Part shown: one piece after another, positions 38,090 through 48,835 of the stretch
How the letters are laid out: each line of letters opens with the position of its first letter
How positions within the stretch are numbered: the stretch's first letter is position 1
Assembly: GCA_945910005.1 (NCBI GenBank)
Contig: OX246746.1
Span: 27,489,075 to 27,553,074 of the forward strand
Source of the DNA: Isoperla grammatica
Taxonomy: Eukaryota > Arthropoda > Insecta > Plecoptera > Perlodidae
Direction: 5' to 3'
DNA length: 64,000 nt
Translations under genes and position numbers: made by a program
Notes under the pieces: model-generated
Database searches by the model: none
Told to the model about the DNA's origin: nothing
What the model saw: only the letters and a program-made list of their open reading frames with translations

Positions 38090-38391
38090 CTGTCGTCGTA
38101 CTCCGGTACTGCTGAGGACTCTGAAGGTTCGTTGATCGTGCAATAGATGTCGCTACTAGCCGTGCTCTGCTGTGAATCGCAGTCGTCGGTATCAACAGTA
38201 GGTTTCACTTCCGAGCAAGAGTTGTTGTTGTCTTCGTGGTCGTTGTTCACGCAGAAGTCCCAGCTAACCTTGTCGGTCGGTAACGGTAAAGACTGTAAAG
38301 ACTTAGCGCCTTCACAGGCAGCTTCTGGTTCGTTCACGTCCCAGGGGATGGACGGGAAACCTTCTTCCGGTTTAGCCAATTCGTTGTCGTT
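38090..38391 (-). CDS. Internal exon of the multi-YxN docking-type protein
   Basis: The acceptor is CTCTCTTTCTTCCAG before 38391, a strong pyrimidine tract, and the donor is GACGACAG|GTACAG at 38090. The 302-base exon starts in phase 0 and leaves two bases (AG) that join with C of the 35125 exon to make Ser, so the frames match exactly. The product segment begins NDNELAKPEEGFPSIPWDV and is rich in Asp, Glu, Ser and Asn, with YCTI and EYDD, consistent with a disordered, phosphorylatable region. GC content is higher than in the flanks. The upstream partner is probably the first exon at 58388-58486, also phase 0, but a 20-kb intron is required. Confidence 0.8.
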
Positions 38392-38554
38392 CTGGAAGAA
38401 AGAGAGTAACCCCATAAGTAAGGCGGTGGGATAGGGACCTTGGGTACGAAATTAATATATTTTTGTATTTCAGTAACGTCTTGAGAACTCTATTCTACAC
38501 AATATTCAAAAAGTGACATAAGCACCAGGGACTGGTTTCACAAGAGTTCCTAAG

Positions 38555-38749
38555 GGCCAAATGCATGGTCGTTCCTCACGTGCTCCTCAACTCAGCCTTT
38601 CCTCAGACTCGCCCAACCACCAATCACAGAGCAGTCCACATGGCATTGCTGCTCTGTGATTGGTGATTGGTGATTACTGATTGGTGGTTGGGCGAGTCTG
38701 AGGAAAGGCTGGGTTGAGGAGCAAGTGAGGAACGACCATGCATTTGGCC
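38555..38749. mobile_element. Foldback MITE with long inverted repeats
   Basis: The left end GGCCAAATGCATGGTCGTTC pairs with the right end GAACGACCATGCATTTGGCC perfectly over 20 bases, and pairing continues through CTCCTCAACTCAGCC, TTTCCTCAGACTCGCCCAAC and CACC. The loop contains repeated GATTGGTGATT. It is the same family as 9857-10041. It has no ORF, and I see no clear target duplication. Confidence 0.85.
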
Positions 38750-39116
38750 ATTTGTCTCTTTCTGGTCTTAACTGCAAGACTCATGACCTAACTTTGGACT
38801 CCTTGTGAATGCAGGCCCAGGTCACATGACGAAGTTACTAATTCTTGGTAGGAAGAAAGATATCATTAACTTTCTTACAATGTTTTAAACAATTTTTCTC
38901 GGATATGGGCCTGGAAGTCCAGGAACAGACTTAGGACCTCTTGTGAATCGAGGCTTTGGTATTTACATAATATGATCGATGTTTCTCGGGATTGAAATGG
39001 AAAAGATACATCCTTGAAGGTACTGACATGTACTTTCTTATCGATATAGTATATAGAAGTTATTAACCGAAATCAGGAGTTAATTTTAATGAAATGAGAA
39101 GTTGTGTCTTCCCCTT

Positions 39117-39147
39117 CTACTGTCTGTCTGTCTGTCTGTCTGTCTGT
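39117..39147. repeat. (CTGT)n microsatellite
   Basis: About seven tandem CTGT units in otherwise unremarkable intronic sequence. Confidence 0.9.
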
Positions 39148-40127
39148 GTTCAATGCTCATCTCAGCAGACAACAGGAGGATGCGTGTGGGTAGTTATGAC
39201 TGTTGACTCTTCACACACACGACAGGCATAGCTCCAGCTGCAGACGATGAGTGGATTGAGATCGACAGAACTGAAAGTCGTGTTGTCATAATTATGTTTC
39301 CTCTAGCGGATACCGGATGTAGATGGTCATAATGTTTGTCGGGCAACATCCTCCAGGGCATAAACTTCCCTTCATCGCTAAGCAACTTGTTTATAGACTT
39401 ATCTCACCAACGTTATAGTTGCAGAGCGGCGGGAGCTATCAATAGAGCTCCATGTAAATGTTTTATACTTGAGAGAGAATTTCGTTTTTGAATTTACAAA
39501 ATTCGGTTTTATTGTGAAATAGTTATATTTCGGTGGTTTTATCGATATTTTATGTATTTTTACTCACATAACACTGTTCATTCGGGACGTATACGTAGAT
39601 GTTTAATTTTTTTTTTTTTACCTGTGAAAAGTTTCAATGTATTCCGAGATATATTATTATATTCTGAGCAGCAGCCTGAGACGCTGAGACTGTGTCAAGT
39701 TTTATTTTACAACTTAGATCCGATCATTTTACACCTTAGTCTATAATAATATGGGTTTACAACACCCAAATTATATTATATACAAAAAAATAATAAACCA
39801 AATAACTGTTCAGATTCTTCGTCCTCGCCATCAATTAATTAATAGAAAGCTTCAAAGTGGGATCTGTCGATAATTGTTACGAGGCTTTATAACAATAGAG
39901 ACAACTATTTCATAATACCAGAAGTTACAATAGAAACTTGTCAATAGAAGACACAGCAACAATAGGGATCTTGTCTGGCACATGTCTGAGTGCACTATAC
40001 TCCAAGTAGCACGCTTGCCAACTCGATGAATACAAAACTCTTATCTTTATTGGTTGTCACTCATTGGCTATTCATCGTGTAGCCGACAGTAACGCTCAAA
40101 CTTTAGCACCTGTATGAATGAAAGCGA

Positions 40128-40208
40128 TGGTTTGGTCTGCACAACCAGTGGCAGCCTCGAAGAAAACTCACACAACTCAAAGGTCGTCGGTTCGATTCCC
40201 ACCACACA
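40128..40208 (+). mobile_element. tRNA-like SINE relic
   Basis: B-box GGTTCGATTCC at 40189-40199, with a GTGGCAGCCTCGAAG A-box-like segment about 40 bases upstream. It lies just before the MITE at 40271. Confidence 0.4.
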
Positions 40209-40270
40209 AAGAATTAAGAGTTCTAGGTTTGCATCACTGGCAGTGCGCACTAAAGGTGTGGTATACTTAG

Positions 40271-40418
40271 CCCAAGATTACCTTACATATGCTTTCGTCA
40301 CAGGCGAGTCACTCGTAGCCAACCAGCGAACCCCCCGAGACCAGCGAGCGCAAATACCGATCGCTGATTGGCTACGAACCCGTCGCCTGTGACGAAACAT
40401 GTGTAAGGTAGTCTTGGG
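40271..40418. mobile_element. Foldback MITE, 148 bp
   Basis: The left arm CCCAAGATTACCTTACATAT, then TTTCGTCACAGGCGA and CGTAGCCAACCAGCG, pairs with the right arm read in reverse: CCCAAGACTACCTTACACAT, TTTCGTCACAGGCGA and CGTAGCCAATCAGCG. The arms cover about 57 bases each around a short GC-rich loop. No coding sequence and no obvious target-site duplication. Confidence 0.85.
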
Positions 40419-40737
40419 ACAACTATATTGGTATCGGTCAATACTAGTACTTTCCAGGTTCGAGTCCTTGTGAGGGAATGGACGCCATGTACATAATCCT
40501 CGAGGGTTATCTCTACGATCCAAAATGGCGAAAGATTCTTCAGCATGTCTGGTCATCTTCAGTTAGAACTTCTTTTCAAACTCGCATTTAAATTGATAAG
40601 ATAGAGGATAAAATGCTGGTAGCAACAAAAATATTGAATCAACAATCAAATGTTTTCTTTTGTTCCTTGAGTCGGCGATAAGGATGAAGTGTAATGAACA
40701 GTATGTCGTTATGGAACCTACGATAATGTTTTGGAAT

Positions 40738-40751
40738 CCCCCCCCCCCCCC
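40738..40751 (+). repeat. C homopolymer
   Basis: Fourteen C bases in a row, within AT-rich intronic sequence. Confidence 0.95.
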
Positions 40752-41534
40752 TTTCCTCGCCACCATAATTATCCTAACGGGAAATACCACAGCTAATAGA
40801 TTTTCTTCACGAAATAATTAGTCCACAGTGTAATCAATGTGCGTCATAATGTGACAATAGAAAATGACTAATACATTGTCCTGGTATTTATAAGCCATGC
40901 TACTTGGACTTCAGGTTCGAATCAGGATTCGAACCCGTGCGTGAACTTGTGCGTGAATGTTACAATAAAATGACGGTTTTTTACATCTTCATTGGTCAAC
41001 CACTTGATTACTATCGGATTAAAAAGGTGTAGCTCTCGATTTTAAAAAACTATCCATTAATGCACGGAAAATGGTGTAATGTAGAATTGAATGATTTTAT
41101 TGTATACATTTCTAGTTTGATGTCGTGTTGAAAAATAGCCCCATGGTAAACAGTGAAACCCACACTTTTAGCTAAAAAGGTTGCACCTAGGTTGCGTTTA
41201 GGTTGCACCTCATAAATCAGTAGGTATTAAGTACTCGGATCTATTTAAAAAAAATTGTAAATGATTTTATAATCTAGTCGCTACGTTCTAAATTTAAGTA
41301 GTATTCCTCTTGCGTCATTACCAATCATTATTTGTGTGGGAATTTTCAAGTCGAGACTCGAGACTCGAGGACAACCTTTTTGAGTCCGATAGTAGCATCG
41401 TTGCCAAACTATCAAAATGAAAATATCACCATAACCAGGCATAGGGAAACCTGGTAAAAACCCAGGTTAAATTTCACAAATAAAAAATATTTCACTTTTC
41501 AACACACGTTGATAATTTTATTGGAAAAACAATC

Positions 41535-41645
41535 TAGTGGGTGGGTTGTTGTAAAATCCAGACATTAAAAAACCCAACCCCAAATGGGAAACGAACCCAG
41601 GTTTGTGCTAGCAAGTGGAGCTTTGGGCTACCGGTCCGCAAAGTG
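41535..41645 (-). mobile_element. tRNA-derived SINE, same family as 12.55 kb
   Basis: On the minus strand GGTAGCCCAAAGC (A-box) and GGGTTCGTTTCCC (B-box, one mismatch) precede TTTGGGGTTGGGTTTTTTAA and TCTGGATTTTACAAC. The body matches that of the 12552-12625 copy. Confidence 0.65.
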
Positions 41646-43199
41646 TCTTCCCCGACAGTGTCGTGATGTTGTACTGCTGCACCGTAAAACCTGTACTGAG
41701 GAAACCGTTTATCCTTGCTCATCCGACCACGCACAATACACAGCCAACCAGTTAGAATGACCTTCTGGACACTAACATTGCATATCCTTCAGTTCAGACT
41801 AGCCTAGATTTTATTATTCAAATGATTTGTCTTGAGAGAATACATGGTCCCATTGCAGTCTCGACAACGTTTAGCAATTACCACAACAACCAAGAACAGT
41901 TCACAACAACTAATTGAAACAATACATGTTCACGTTGAAGACAACGTATGCCCATCATGTAACACTAGCGTGGTGAAGGTGTTTAGATCCAACTTGCGGG
42001 ACATAAGGATTTCGATCGTAGGTATCTTAAAAACAACAGTAAACATGATATCCAATTTTCGAATTTTTTCCCACGCTACTTAACATTTCAGAATGTGAAT
42101 TCTTGTTAGGCTATATATAGCCTTTATTCATAATTATTGAAGTTGTTTTTTATTTCATAATATCAAAAGGTTGTATCCAGTTTCAAATACGGTACCTAAT
42201 GCATGTAGACTCTGAAGATATTATTCGAGCCATTTATTGTTCAAGGAATGTTTTTAGTTTATTAAACACGTTTGTAGGATATGCACAGAAAATGTGGCCA
42301 CTGGGAAGACGGCCGCGAGACATCGTGACCTGACAAGAACCCTAACTGCGAATGAGACAAACAACCTGCTGGGGATGTAGGTTTCATGTCAAGTCCGTAT
42401 GTAACTACAGTTTAATTTTTTAGCGAGGTTTGCATAAAATACCTCACATATCCCAAGTATAATAAGCTGCTATAGCGCTCACTTATTATTCTGTTTTTAT
42501 TCTAATGCTAGCTATGGTTATCTATCTTACAGTTATTATTACTGTATAGTGATTATATGTATATGTAATGCTTTTCGCATATCGAATGTACCATTGTAAA
42601 TTAGGTAATTATGAATACATATTTATGTTTGATGTTGCATGATCGAAATATATCTTCAGTGTAGACGTCCATGACGATAGTAACAGCTTAATTGTCTGTA
42701 CCCGCTCATCTCACCGGTAGTGTAGAAGGGGCATAACGATTTCCCACAGTAAATTATTAAGTGACATAATTATAGTTCCTCTAATCATTGACAATTAGGA
42801 GAGTGAGAGAGAGAGACCCCAGTTGGATCACAATTAAACAGCTGCGTTTAGATTTTATCTTTTCATCTAAATTCAAATCATAAAATATGTGTTAGTGCTT
42901 CTAGAGCATCATTAATCTTTATGAAGTACAGCTTGGTAAGCCTAATCATACGTCCTTCCTCTATCCTGCTTAGCCTACGCCCAGGCAAGTTATGCTGTTA
43001 GCGTAGGAAGGTCCCGTCTTTCCATCCTCCCTTCTATACAACTCTCGGACATCGATGATCAAAGAATGTTCTTATGGTTGCAAGTTGAATTGAATTGAAT
43101 CCAACTTCGCTTCGTGGGTGAACTACAATCTTGGCTTCGATCAAGGTTGAAGACGAAGAATTTTATATAGCTGCGTTCCAGAATCATCCCACAAGTAAC

Positions 43200-43429
43200 C
43201 TCGGATTACCTGCTGTGACGTCAGGATGGATCGGATTTTGGATGACATTGTTTTGCTTCGTAAATGTAGGGACTTTTTCAATTGGAGGTTACATTCGCAT
43301 GAAAGCGTATTTCTTTGTCAGAATTGTCGTCTAGTGGTTCCGTGGAAGGCGAATACCTCTTCAGTTATGACATTGGTTTGCCATACAAGCAATCAAACAT
43401 ATAATCATCCGTTAAAAGTTAATCAATAA
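43200..43429 (+). pseudogene. Possible decayed BED-type zinc finger fragment
   Basis: A plus-strand frame open from about 43200, with an ATG at 43226, encodes RKCRDFFNWRLHSHESVFLC and then QNCRLVVPWKANTSSVMTLV, ending at TAA 43429. The pattern C-x2-C, then N-T-S, then His residues resembles the BED zinc finger found in hAT-like transposases and ZBED proteins, but the final His pair is not well formed. No other transposase segment is adjacent. Confidence 0.25.
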
Positions 43430-44117
43430 TCAAAGTCGCTCCAAAACGAATCCAAGTAATCCGAGAAATCTTGGATAAATAAAGTTATGAGAATGGGATT
43501 AACTGGGGATTTATCCTGGAACATCTAAGAAGCCATCCAGTATGAGCATTGAAACACGGATTACTGGTGAGATTAGTAGTCCGAGGAAACGACTGCTTTG
43601 GTCGCATGTTGATTGACATATTGTGTCTATATGCTGTTCACTGTACACTTTCTATTTCAACGACGTCTCTGACATAGTGTGAATGTACAATCAGCCCTGT
43701 ATGACGTAGCGTAGCGGAGAAACGCGAAAGTTCGTTGCCTTCTTCGGGTTACTCTTAAAAGTTGATGAATAATCATCCGGTGTATGAGGAACATTGCGCA
43801 GTCACTTATGATATTATGTGTCTCGTAATAAAGTTATGATTTATTTTAGTCATAAACGTCGGGTGGGATTGCAAGTTGTAAAGAAGGCCGGGGATTGAAC
43901 ACATGGCTGTCGCTATTAGAGGTAGAACTAAAACTACCATACTATGAGCGAGCATAAGCTGAAAATAGTTGTGCATGATCATGGCATTACGAAATGTCTA
44001 TTCATAAGATCATAAGTGACAACAAAAACACACATTAAGTGTGTTTTGTGTGTGGCTTGTGTGTGTCGTCAGTCTTGAGTTGATGAAATAACTTGACATA
44101 AAAAATGTGCACATTGG

Positions 44118-44203
44118 CCAGTGCCTTATACCGGAAGGGAGGAGGGCGGCTTTGGAGGCTTCAGTCCCCCCACGAAATATTTTTCTGACTACGCCACTGA
44201 TAT
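44118..44203. mobile_element. Short MITE-like element ending TACGCCACTG
   Basis: Left CAGTGCCTTATACC and right GACTACGCCACTG are complementary at their outermost bases (CAGTG/CACTG). A purine-rich GGAGGAGGGCGG and a matching CCCCCC block lie between. The right end recurs near 45740 (TACGCCACGG) and 52887. Confidence 0.4.
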
Positions 44204-45119
44204 TTGCTACTGAAAAAGAAACAAAGACACCGAAACATGTACATTAAAAAAAAAGTCTGATATTAGTAAAGAAAAAACAAACACGAAACAATATTGTTTA
44301 CCATTTTAAGTATCATAAATGAAGTGCATTATCTGCATTATTTTATACGACAGATATGATACTATTTTCATAAAAACAAACATATCAATTAAAACATGCC
44401 TTAGTTTACATATGACGACAACTCAATAGATATTCCTAAGACGCAAAAGTTCCGTCCTTATAGAAACATAATTTGCAATGATTTGCGACGATCGTGTTAC
44501 ATAAGCGTTATTTATGTATCACGTGTTCTGCCCTAACCACAAGTGACAAGTTGCAAAACCACGCTCATAAAGACTAAACGCACTTCGTGTGTGAAACAAT
44601 GATTCCCTGAGAAGTTACGTAGCTGATATCTATTATGTATAGTGGCACTGTGCGCAAAAGAAAGGAAATCGTGAATATTTATGGATACCGGTACTATAAA
44701 ATATGAATATATTTATATTAATAGGCCCTTGAAGTTCGTCAATGACGAATGTACCGCAATGTGGACACATCATTTCATTTGTCATCAAAAAAGCATGAAT
44801 TGATATGTCAAAATTGAATCTTCGCCTGCCACCGAAATTGAGATAGTAACAATAACAACGGAACGAATAACACCGAACTTTACAAACAAAATACACCATA
44901 TTTGTATCTAACGATCGTATTTCGACATACATACAACATACACTTGTGTGAATAACCTGGGGCCCTCAATGATTTTCTTACTAGTACATGATGGTGCATT
45001 ATTTTCGAGGAAATAGACTACTTATTTCACAATGTGTTGTTATATTTTACAACTCTTACTGTTCCACAATTATGTGCATTTAAAAAAACACACACTTCTG
45101 GTTGTGGCAGAATAATATA

Positions 45120-45185
45120 AAGTGGTCTTCCGAGATGTTCGCCCAAGGGCTCTGGTTCGAATTCCTCCACCGGCAATCCTGACTT
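45120..45185 (+). mobile_element. tRNA-like SINE relic
   Basis: A degenerate A-box (GGTCTTCCGAGATG) and the B-box GGTTCGAATTCC, followed by CACCGGCAATCCTGAC, resemble the copies at 10.8 and 28.0 kb. Confidence 0.4.
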
Positions 45186-45442
45186 ATAGTTTTTTGTAAG
45201 GATGTCCTCAATCACAAGGAAAATACTGAGGCTAAAATCTTTACAACAGTCCTTGACTATTATTTTCCGCCTACCCGCCTACACACAAACTCTTCTGTAA
45301 CTAAATTTTATGTACTATTAGCACTTGAAATGATCGCGGAAAAACATCTGTCCAAGAGTAAGTATGCCACGAACTTTCCGCAAACACAAACTGTTTAATT
45401 TTACACGGAGAAAAGTCAGACAGAATGTGTGAATCAGTAATA

Positions 45443-45745
45443 CAGTGGCGTGCAGAACCTTCTGAATGTGTCGGGATGGTTTGTGCTGAACTACCCACCC
45501 ATTCAGGAGCGTATGAACCCTTTATCAAGTGCAGCGGGGGGGGGGGGGGGGGAATTGTGAGCGCGAAGCGTGAACAATTCGCGGGGTCTGGGGCAGGGCT
45601 CCAGCCTCCGGTGCCTTTTCGTCAAAGGCGAAACTTTTTTGCCAAAGGAGAAAATTGTTTACCATTTTAGTTGTTTCTCGTTTTTTATAGGCTCAAAAAA
45701 ATACCTCTTGAGGGCTTTAATCCGCCCCCTCTTTAACTACGCCAC
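45443..45745. mobile_element. Candidate non-autonomous DNA transposon
   Basis: It starts with CAGTGGCGTGCAG and ends with ACTACGCCACGG, which are imperfect inverted repeats. Inside are a 17-base G run and the modules GTGAGCGCGAAGCGTGAAC and GTCAAAGGCGAAACTTTTTT. No transposase motif remains, and boundaries are approximate. Confidence 0.4.
45536..45552 (+). repeat. G homopolymer (17)
   Basis: Uninterrupted G run within the candidate transposon at 45.44-45.75 kb. Confidence 0.95.
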
Positions 45746-45989
45746 GGACCCATTCGTAAATCTACATGTGAGGAAGACCCAGAAGACAGCTTTCTTCGGG
45801 CCGGGAGGTCTCTGTATTTCTGCAGTTATTCACTGACGACATAATATTATGTAATCTTATACTAATTTAGTTGGGGAATGTTTACCCGGGTATAATATGT
45901 AGAGATGTGTGACGTGACTGGGTGCCTGGGTTCCTAAAACGCTAAATTGGGTGGGTCCCAGGAAAAATGTGAGCGAATCTTACACGATT

Positions 45990-46011
45990 CCCCCCCCCCC
46001 CCCCCCCCCCC
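45990..46011 (+). repeat. C homopolymer (22)
   Basis: Uninterrupted C run followed by further C-rich sequence. A 19-base G run follows about 106 bases downstream, so the two could pair as hairpin arms. Confidence 0.95.
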
Positions 46012-46117
46012 TCCCTTCCTACGCACCTGCACCCACCCCCTAATGTATTATGTCGAGCAAAAAATAACATATACGGGCTTCCATGTGTAGGCAAAATAGT
46101 ATCGTACGGTTTGGGGT

Positions 46118-46136
46118 GGGGGGGGGGGGGGGGGGG
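46118..46136 (+). repeat. G homopolymer (19)
   Basis: Uninterrupted G run, complementary to the C run at 45990-46011. Confidence 0.95.
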
Positions 46137-46351
46137 CTTGTAAATGAAACCTCCAAACCATATGCAGGTCTGGGGCGCACAGACCCTAGTGATTGGACAG
46201 TGCGATCACCTGCGGACAAATGCCAAAATCAACAAGGCCGATTCAGAACAACTTTGATTTTATTGCATGCTTCGTTAGTAGGACGGCTCCAACTCCAAAG
46301 TCATCGTTTACTTATTCCTAAGCCAAGAAGTGATGGAATTGAATCCTTATT

Positions 46352-46442
46352 AGAAGTTAAAAAACTTCTGCCTGAACTGGGATTGGAACCCGGGACCTTC
46401 TGCATTGGAAGCAGAGATGCTAACTACGGCTTACCAATCACT
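46352..46442 (-). mobile_element. tRNA-Gly(UCC)-like SINE
   Basis: On the minus strand the anticodon arm reads CTCTGCTTCCAATGCAGAAG with anticodon TCC, followed by CCCGGGTTCCAATCCCAG. This closely follows the layout of a tRNA-Gly. A TTTTTTAACTTCT body follows, like that of the 12.55-kb SINE. The copy at 61.25 kb shares the same anticodon arm. Lack of a matched acceptor stem argues against a working tRNA. Confidence 0.6.
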
Positions 46443-47245
46443 AGCTCGATCGGACAATGGGAAGTGGGTGAAATATAGATTCCCATATACAATTTCGATT
46501 AATTTATTATGATAAATTAATTGATTAACTAGTGAATCTGTTAATTGAATCATGTATTGTCATCAAGAATATACGTCTGTGAGGAAATTTTAACTCGATC
46601 GGACATTGGGAAGTGGGTGAAATATCGAATCCCATATAAAACTTTAATTCATTAATTATGATGATTTAATTGATTTATTAGTGAATCTGTTAATTGACTC
46701 ATCTATTGTCATCAAGAATACGTATGTGTGAAAATTTTCAGCTCGATAACCTAACATAATGTTTGAGAAGTACTATGGCAGCCACACGTACCACACAAAC
46801 ACAGCTTTATGTTAGGTTAGGTTAGGTAAGGTTAGGTTAGGTTAGGTTAGGTTAGGTTAGGTTAGGTTGGAACCTAACCTAACCTAACCTAACCTAAAGT
46901 TGTATGTTTGTGTCGGCCTATCGGCCATAGTGTGGTGTGTGGCTGCCACAGTACTTCTCAAACATTAGGCTAGTTAGGTTATCGAGCTGAAATTTTTCAC
47001 ACATACGTATTCTTGATGACAATAGATGAATCAATTAACAGATTCACTAATTCATCAACTAATTTATCATAATTAATTAATCAAAATTGTATATGGGAAT
47101 CAATATTTCACCCACTTCCCATTGTCCGATCGAGCTTAAATTTTTCACACATACGTATATTCTTGATGACAATACATGAATAAATTTATTACATTCAGTA
47201 GTTAATCAATTAATTCATCATAATTAATTAATCAAACAAAGATTC
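46443..47245. repeat. ~800-bp nested palindrome with telomere-like centre
   Basis: Each arm holds two ~150-bp subrepeats carrying TCGGACATTGGGAAGTGGG, TCTGTTAATTGA and GTCATCAAGAATA, in direct orientation on the left (from 46443 and 46592) and inverted on the right (ending near 47136 and 47245). Inside these, AGCTCGATAACCTAAC at 46740 pairs with GTTAGGTTATCGAGCT ending at 46988, and the GAGAAGTAC and GGCAGCCACAC blocks also pair. At the centre (46869/46870) TTAGG repeats meet CCTAA repeats. No ORF is supported. Confidence 0.85.
46812..46897. repeat. Head-to-head TTAGG/CCTAA array
   Basis: About eleven TTAGG-type units (one variant, GGTAAGG) run rightwards to 46868, meet at GGTTGGAACC, and continue as about five CCTAA units. 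TTAGG is the canonical arthropod telomere repeat. The two arrays point at each other as in a telomere fusion, but they sit inside a larger palindrome. Confidence 0.9.
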
Positions 47246-47259
47246 ATATGGAAAATTGG

Positions 47260-47445
47260 TCACAGCTTGTGAGGTTGGGCCAACCTGATGCAGGCATCGG
47301 AATTACACACCCGCTGGTTGTTCGGGACTAAAATATCCGCGACGAAAGCATCGGAAATAATGGTATTTTTATTTTGTTTTGCTATGCGGCGACAACGCTC
47401 AACGCGCTCCACTTGCAAGTTCAACCCCGTGCGGTTTTTCACCAT
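47260..47445 (-). CDS. Possible coding relic, unrecognised
   Basis: A minus-strand ATG frame encodes MVKNRTGLNLQVERVERCRR and continues to a stop at 47260, ending RVCNSDACIRLAQPHKL. Composition is protein-like and GC is raised. It lies between the palindrome and a duplicated segment, so it is probably a transposon fragment. No motif is recognised. Confidence 0.2.
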   Translation of the reverse strand: MVKNRTGLNLQVERVERCRRIAKQNKNTIISDAFVADILVPNNQRVCNSDACIRLAQPHKL

Positions 47446-47448
47446 GTA

Positions 47449-47832
47449 CGCATAGTTGCGTTCCCCTCGCGTGGTTCGGCCTTACAGTTGATCGGATGGA
47501 GTTGGTGCCAGCGCAACTACTGTTACAACATTACATCATTCGTTAATACTAAAAACTAAAAAGTATGAAATAATATTACATAAAGAAAGTTACTTTTTTA
47601 AAACAACGTTTATATTTAAATGAACTAAAAAGTAAAAAATCGCATAGTTGCGTTCCCCTCGCGTGGTTCGGCCTTACAGTTGATCGGATGGAGTTGGTGC
47701 CAGCGCAACTACTGTTACAACATTACATCATTCGTTAATACTAAAAACTAAAAAGTATGAAATAATATTACATAAAGAAAGTTACTTTTTTAAAACAACG
47801 TTTATATTTAAATGAACTAAAAAGTAAAAAAT
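47449..47832. repeat. 192-bp tandem duplication, apparently identical
   Basis: The segment beginning CGCATAGTTGCGTTCCCCTC at 47449 is repeated from 47641 with no difference that I could find by eye over 192 bases. Such identity in non-coding DNA implies a recent duplication (or an assembly artefact). Confidence 0.9.
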
Positions 47833-47841
47833 AAATTCTCG

Positions 47842-47981
47842 CCCAATAAATCTTTGCCTTACTCGGAAAATAAAAGCGTTGGGCGCTTTCTTTCTATGAA
47901 CAACAACATTCTGTAACCTGTGTCAATACCGTAAGCGCCCAACGCTTTTATTTTCCGAGTAAGGCAAAGATTTGTTGGTCG
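47842..47981. mobile_element. MITE-like element with ~45-bp inverted repeats
   Basis: Left CCAATAAATCTTTGCCTTAC and TCGGAAAATAAAAGCG pair with right CGCTTTTATTTTCCGA and GTAAGGCAAAGATTTGTTGG. The apex is GTTGGGCGCT/AGCGCCCAAC. Weaker inverted similarity extends outward (AAGTAAAAAATAAATT and its complement), so the element may be larger. Confidence 0.8.
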
Positions 47982-48099
47982 GAAATTTATTTTTTACTTG
48001 TTGTTTTAAAAGAGTATTTTTTTCATCTTATATTTTCTAGTTGAAATTTGTTAGTTTTAAAACGCAAATCAAAGAAATCGTAAATTTATCAATTTCGGG

Positions 48100-48178
48100 A
48101 AAAAAGGCGTCCCGAAATGAAACATTTCGCGACGCGAGACACTTCGGCCCACATTTTTCGGGACGTCTGGTCACCCAA
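48100..48178 (-). mobile_element. Transposon terminus-like sequence
   Basis: On the minus strand GGGTGACCAGACGTCCCG and AAAAATGTGGG resemble a recurrent animal DNA-transposon terminus, and GTCCCG/CGGGAC motifs recur inside. I did not find the opposite end. Confidence 0.3.
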
Positions 48179-48835
48179 TAACTGTGGCAGATAGGCCTAC
48201 ACCAGCAAACAAACATTACTTGTGACTGTACTCAGTCGTTAACCTACTCGGATACGAATAACGGTGGAAACACTGAAAAAACATATTCAATACGGTTCAA
48301 TAATACGGTTCGGTCGTGAAGCAAAAAATAACCGAGGCAGGAACCGCCATCCGAGATTTGCGTACATTAAATCGGTCTTGAAATTATACAATGAACTCAG
48401 GATCAAGACTATGGTTTAGTTTTTTAAACACACGTCTCAATATCAAGAGTAATTTTATATGCTTGAACGAGATGCTGAATTATATTGGGAGGGGCAATAG
48501 AAGATTACTTGTTTGCTTAGCTTTCTGCATAATTTTGTAAGGAATAATATCTACAACGCAATTTGTAATATATTATTTAGACGGGAATCTGGTCTCTCTT
48601 CAGGCGAATAGAGTATTGGCCTAGTTAATTGTGAATGAATGCCTGACGTTGTTAGTAGGACTCAATCCCAATATTCCTCTTATGACTCCGAAAGACTCAA
48701 AACAAAACCCCATCACTTCGTTTACCAGTAGCGGGTAACGAAACGGCGGCCTCCCATATTAGAGCCTCGTGTGCTAGCACTGAACAATAACTAAACAATA
48801 ATACATTAACAATAATGTGAAACAATAATAAAATC

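Noticed and set aside
46083..46478. 131-codon plus-strand frame
   Set aside because: It starts across a G homopolymer and ends through a SINE (LGLEPGTFCIGSRD) and the palindrome arm.
46812..46897. True chromosome end
   Set aside because: The arrays are short, head to head and embedded in internal palindromic sequence, so this is interstitial.
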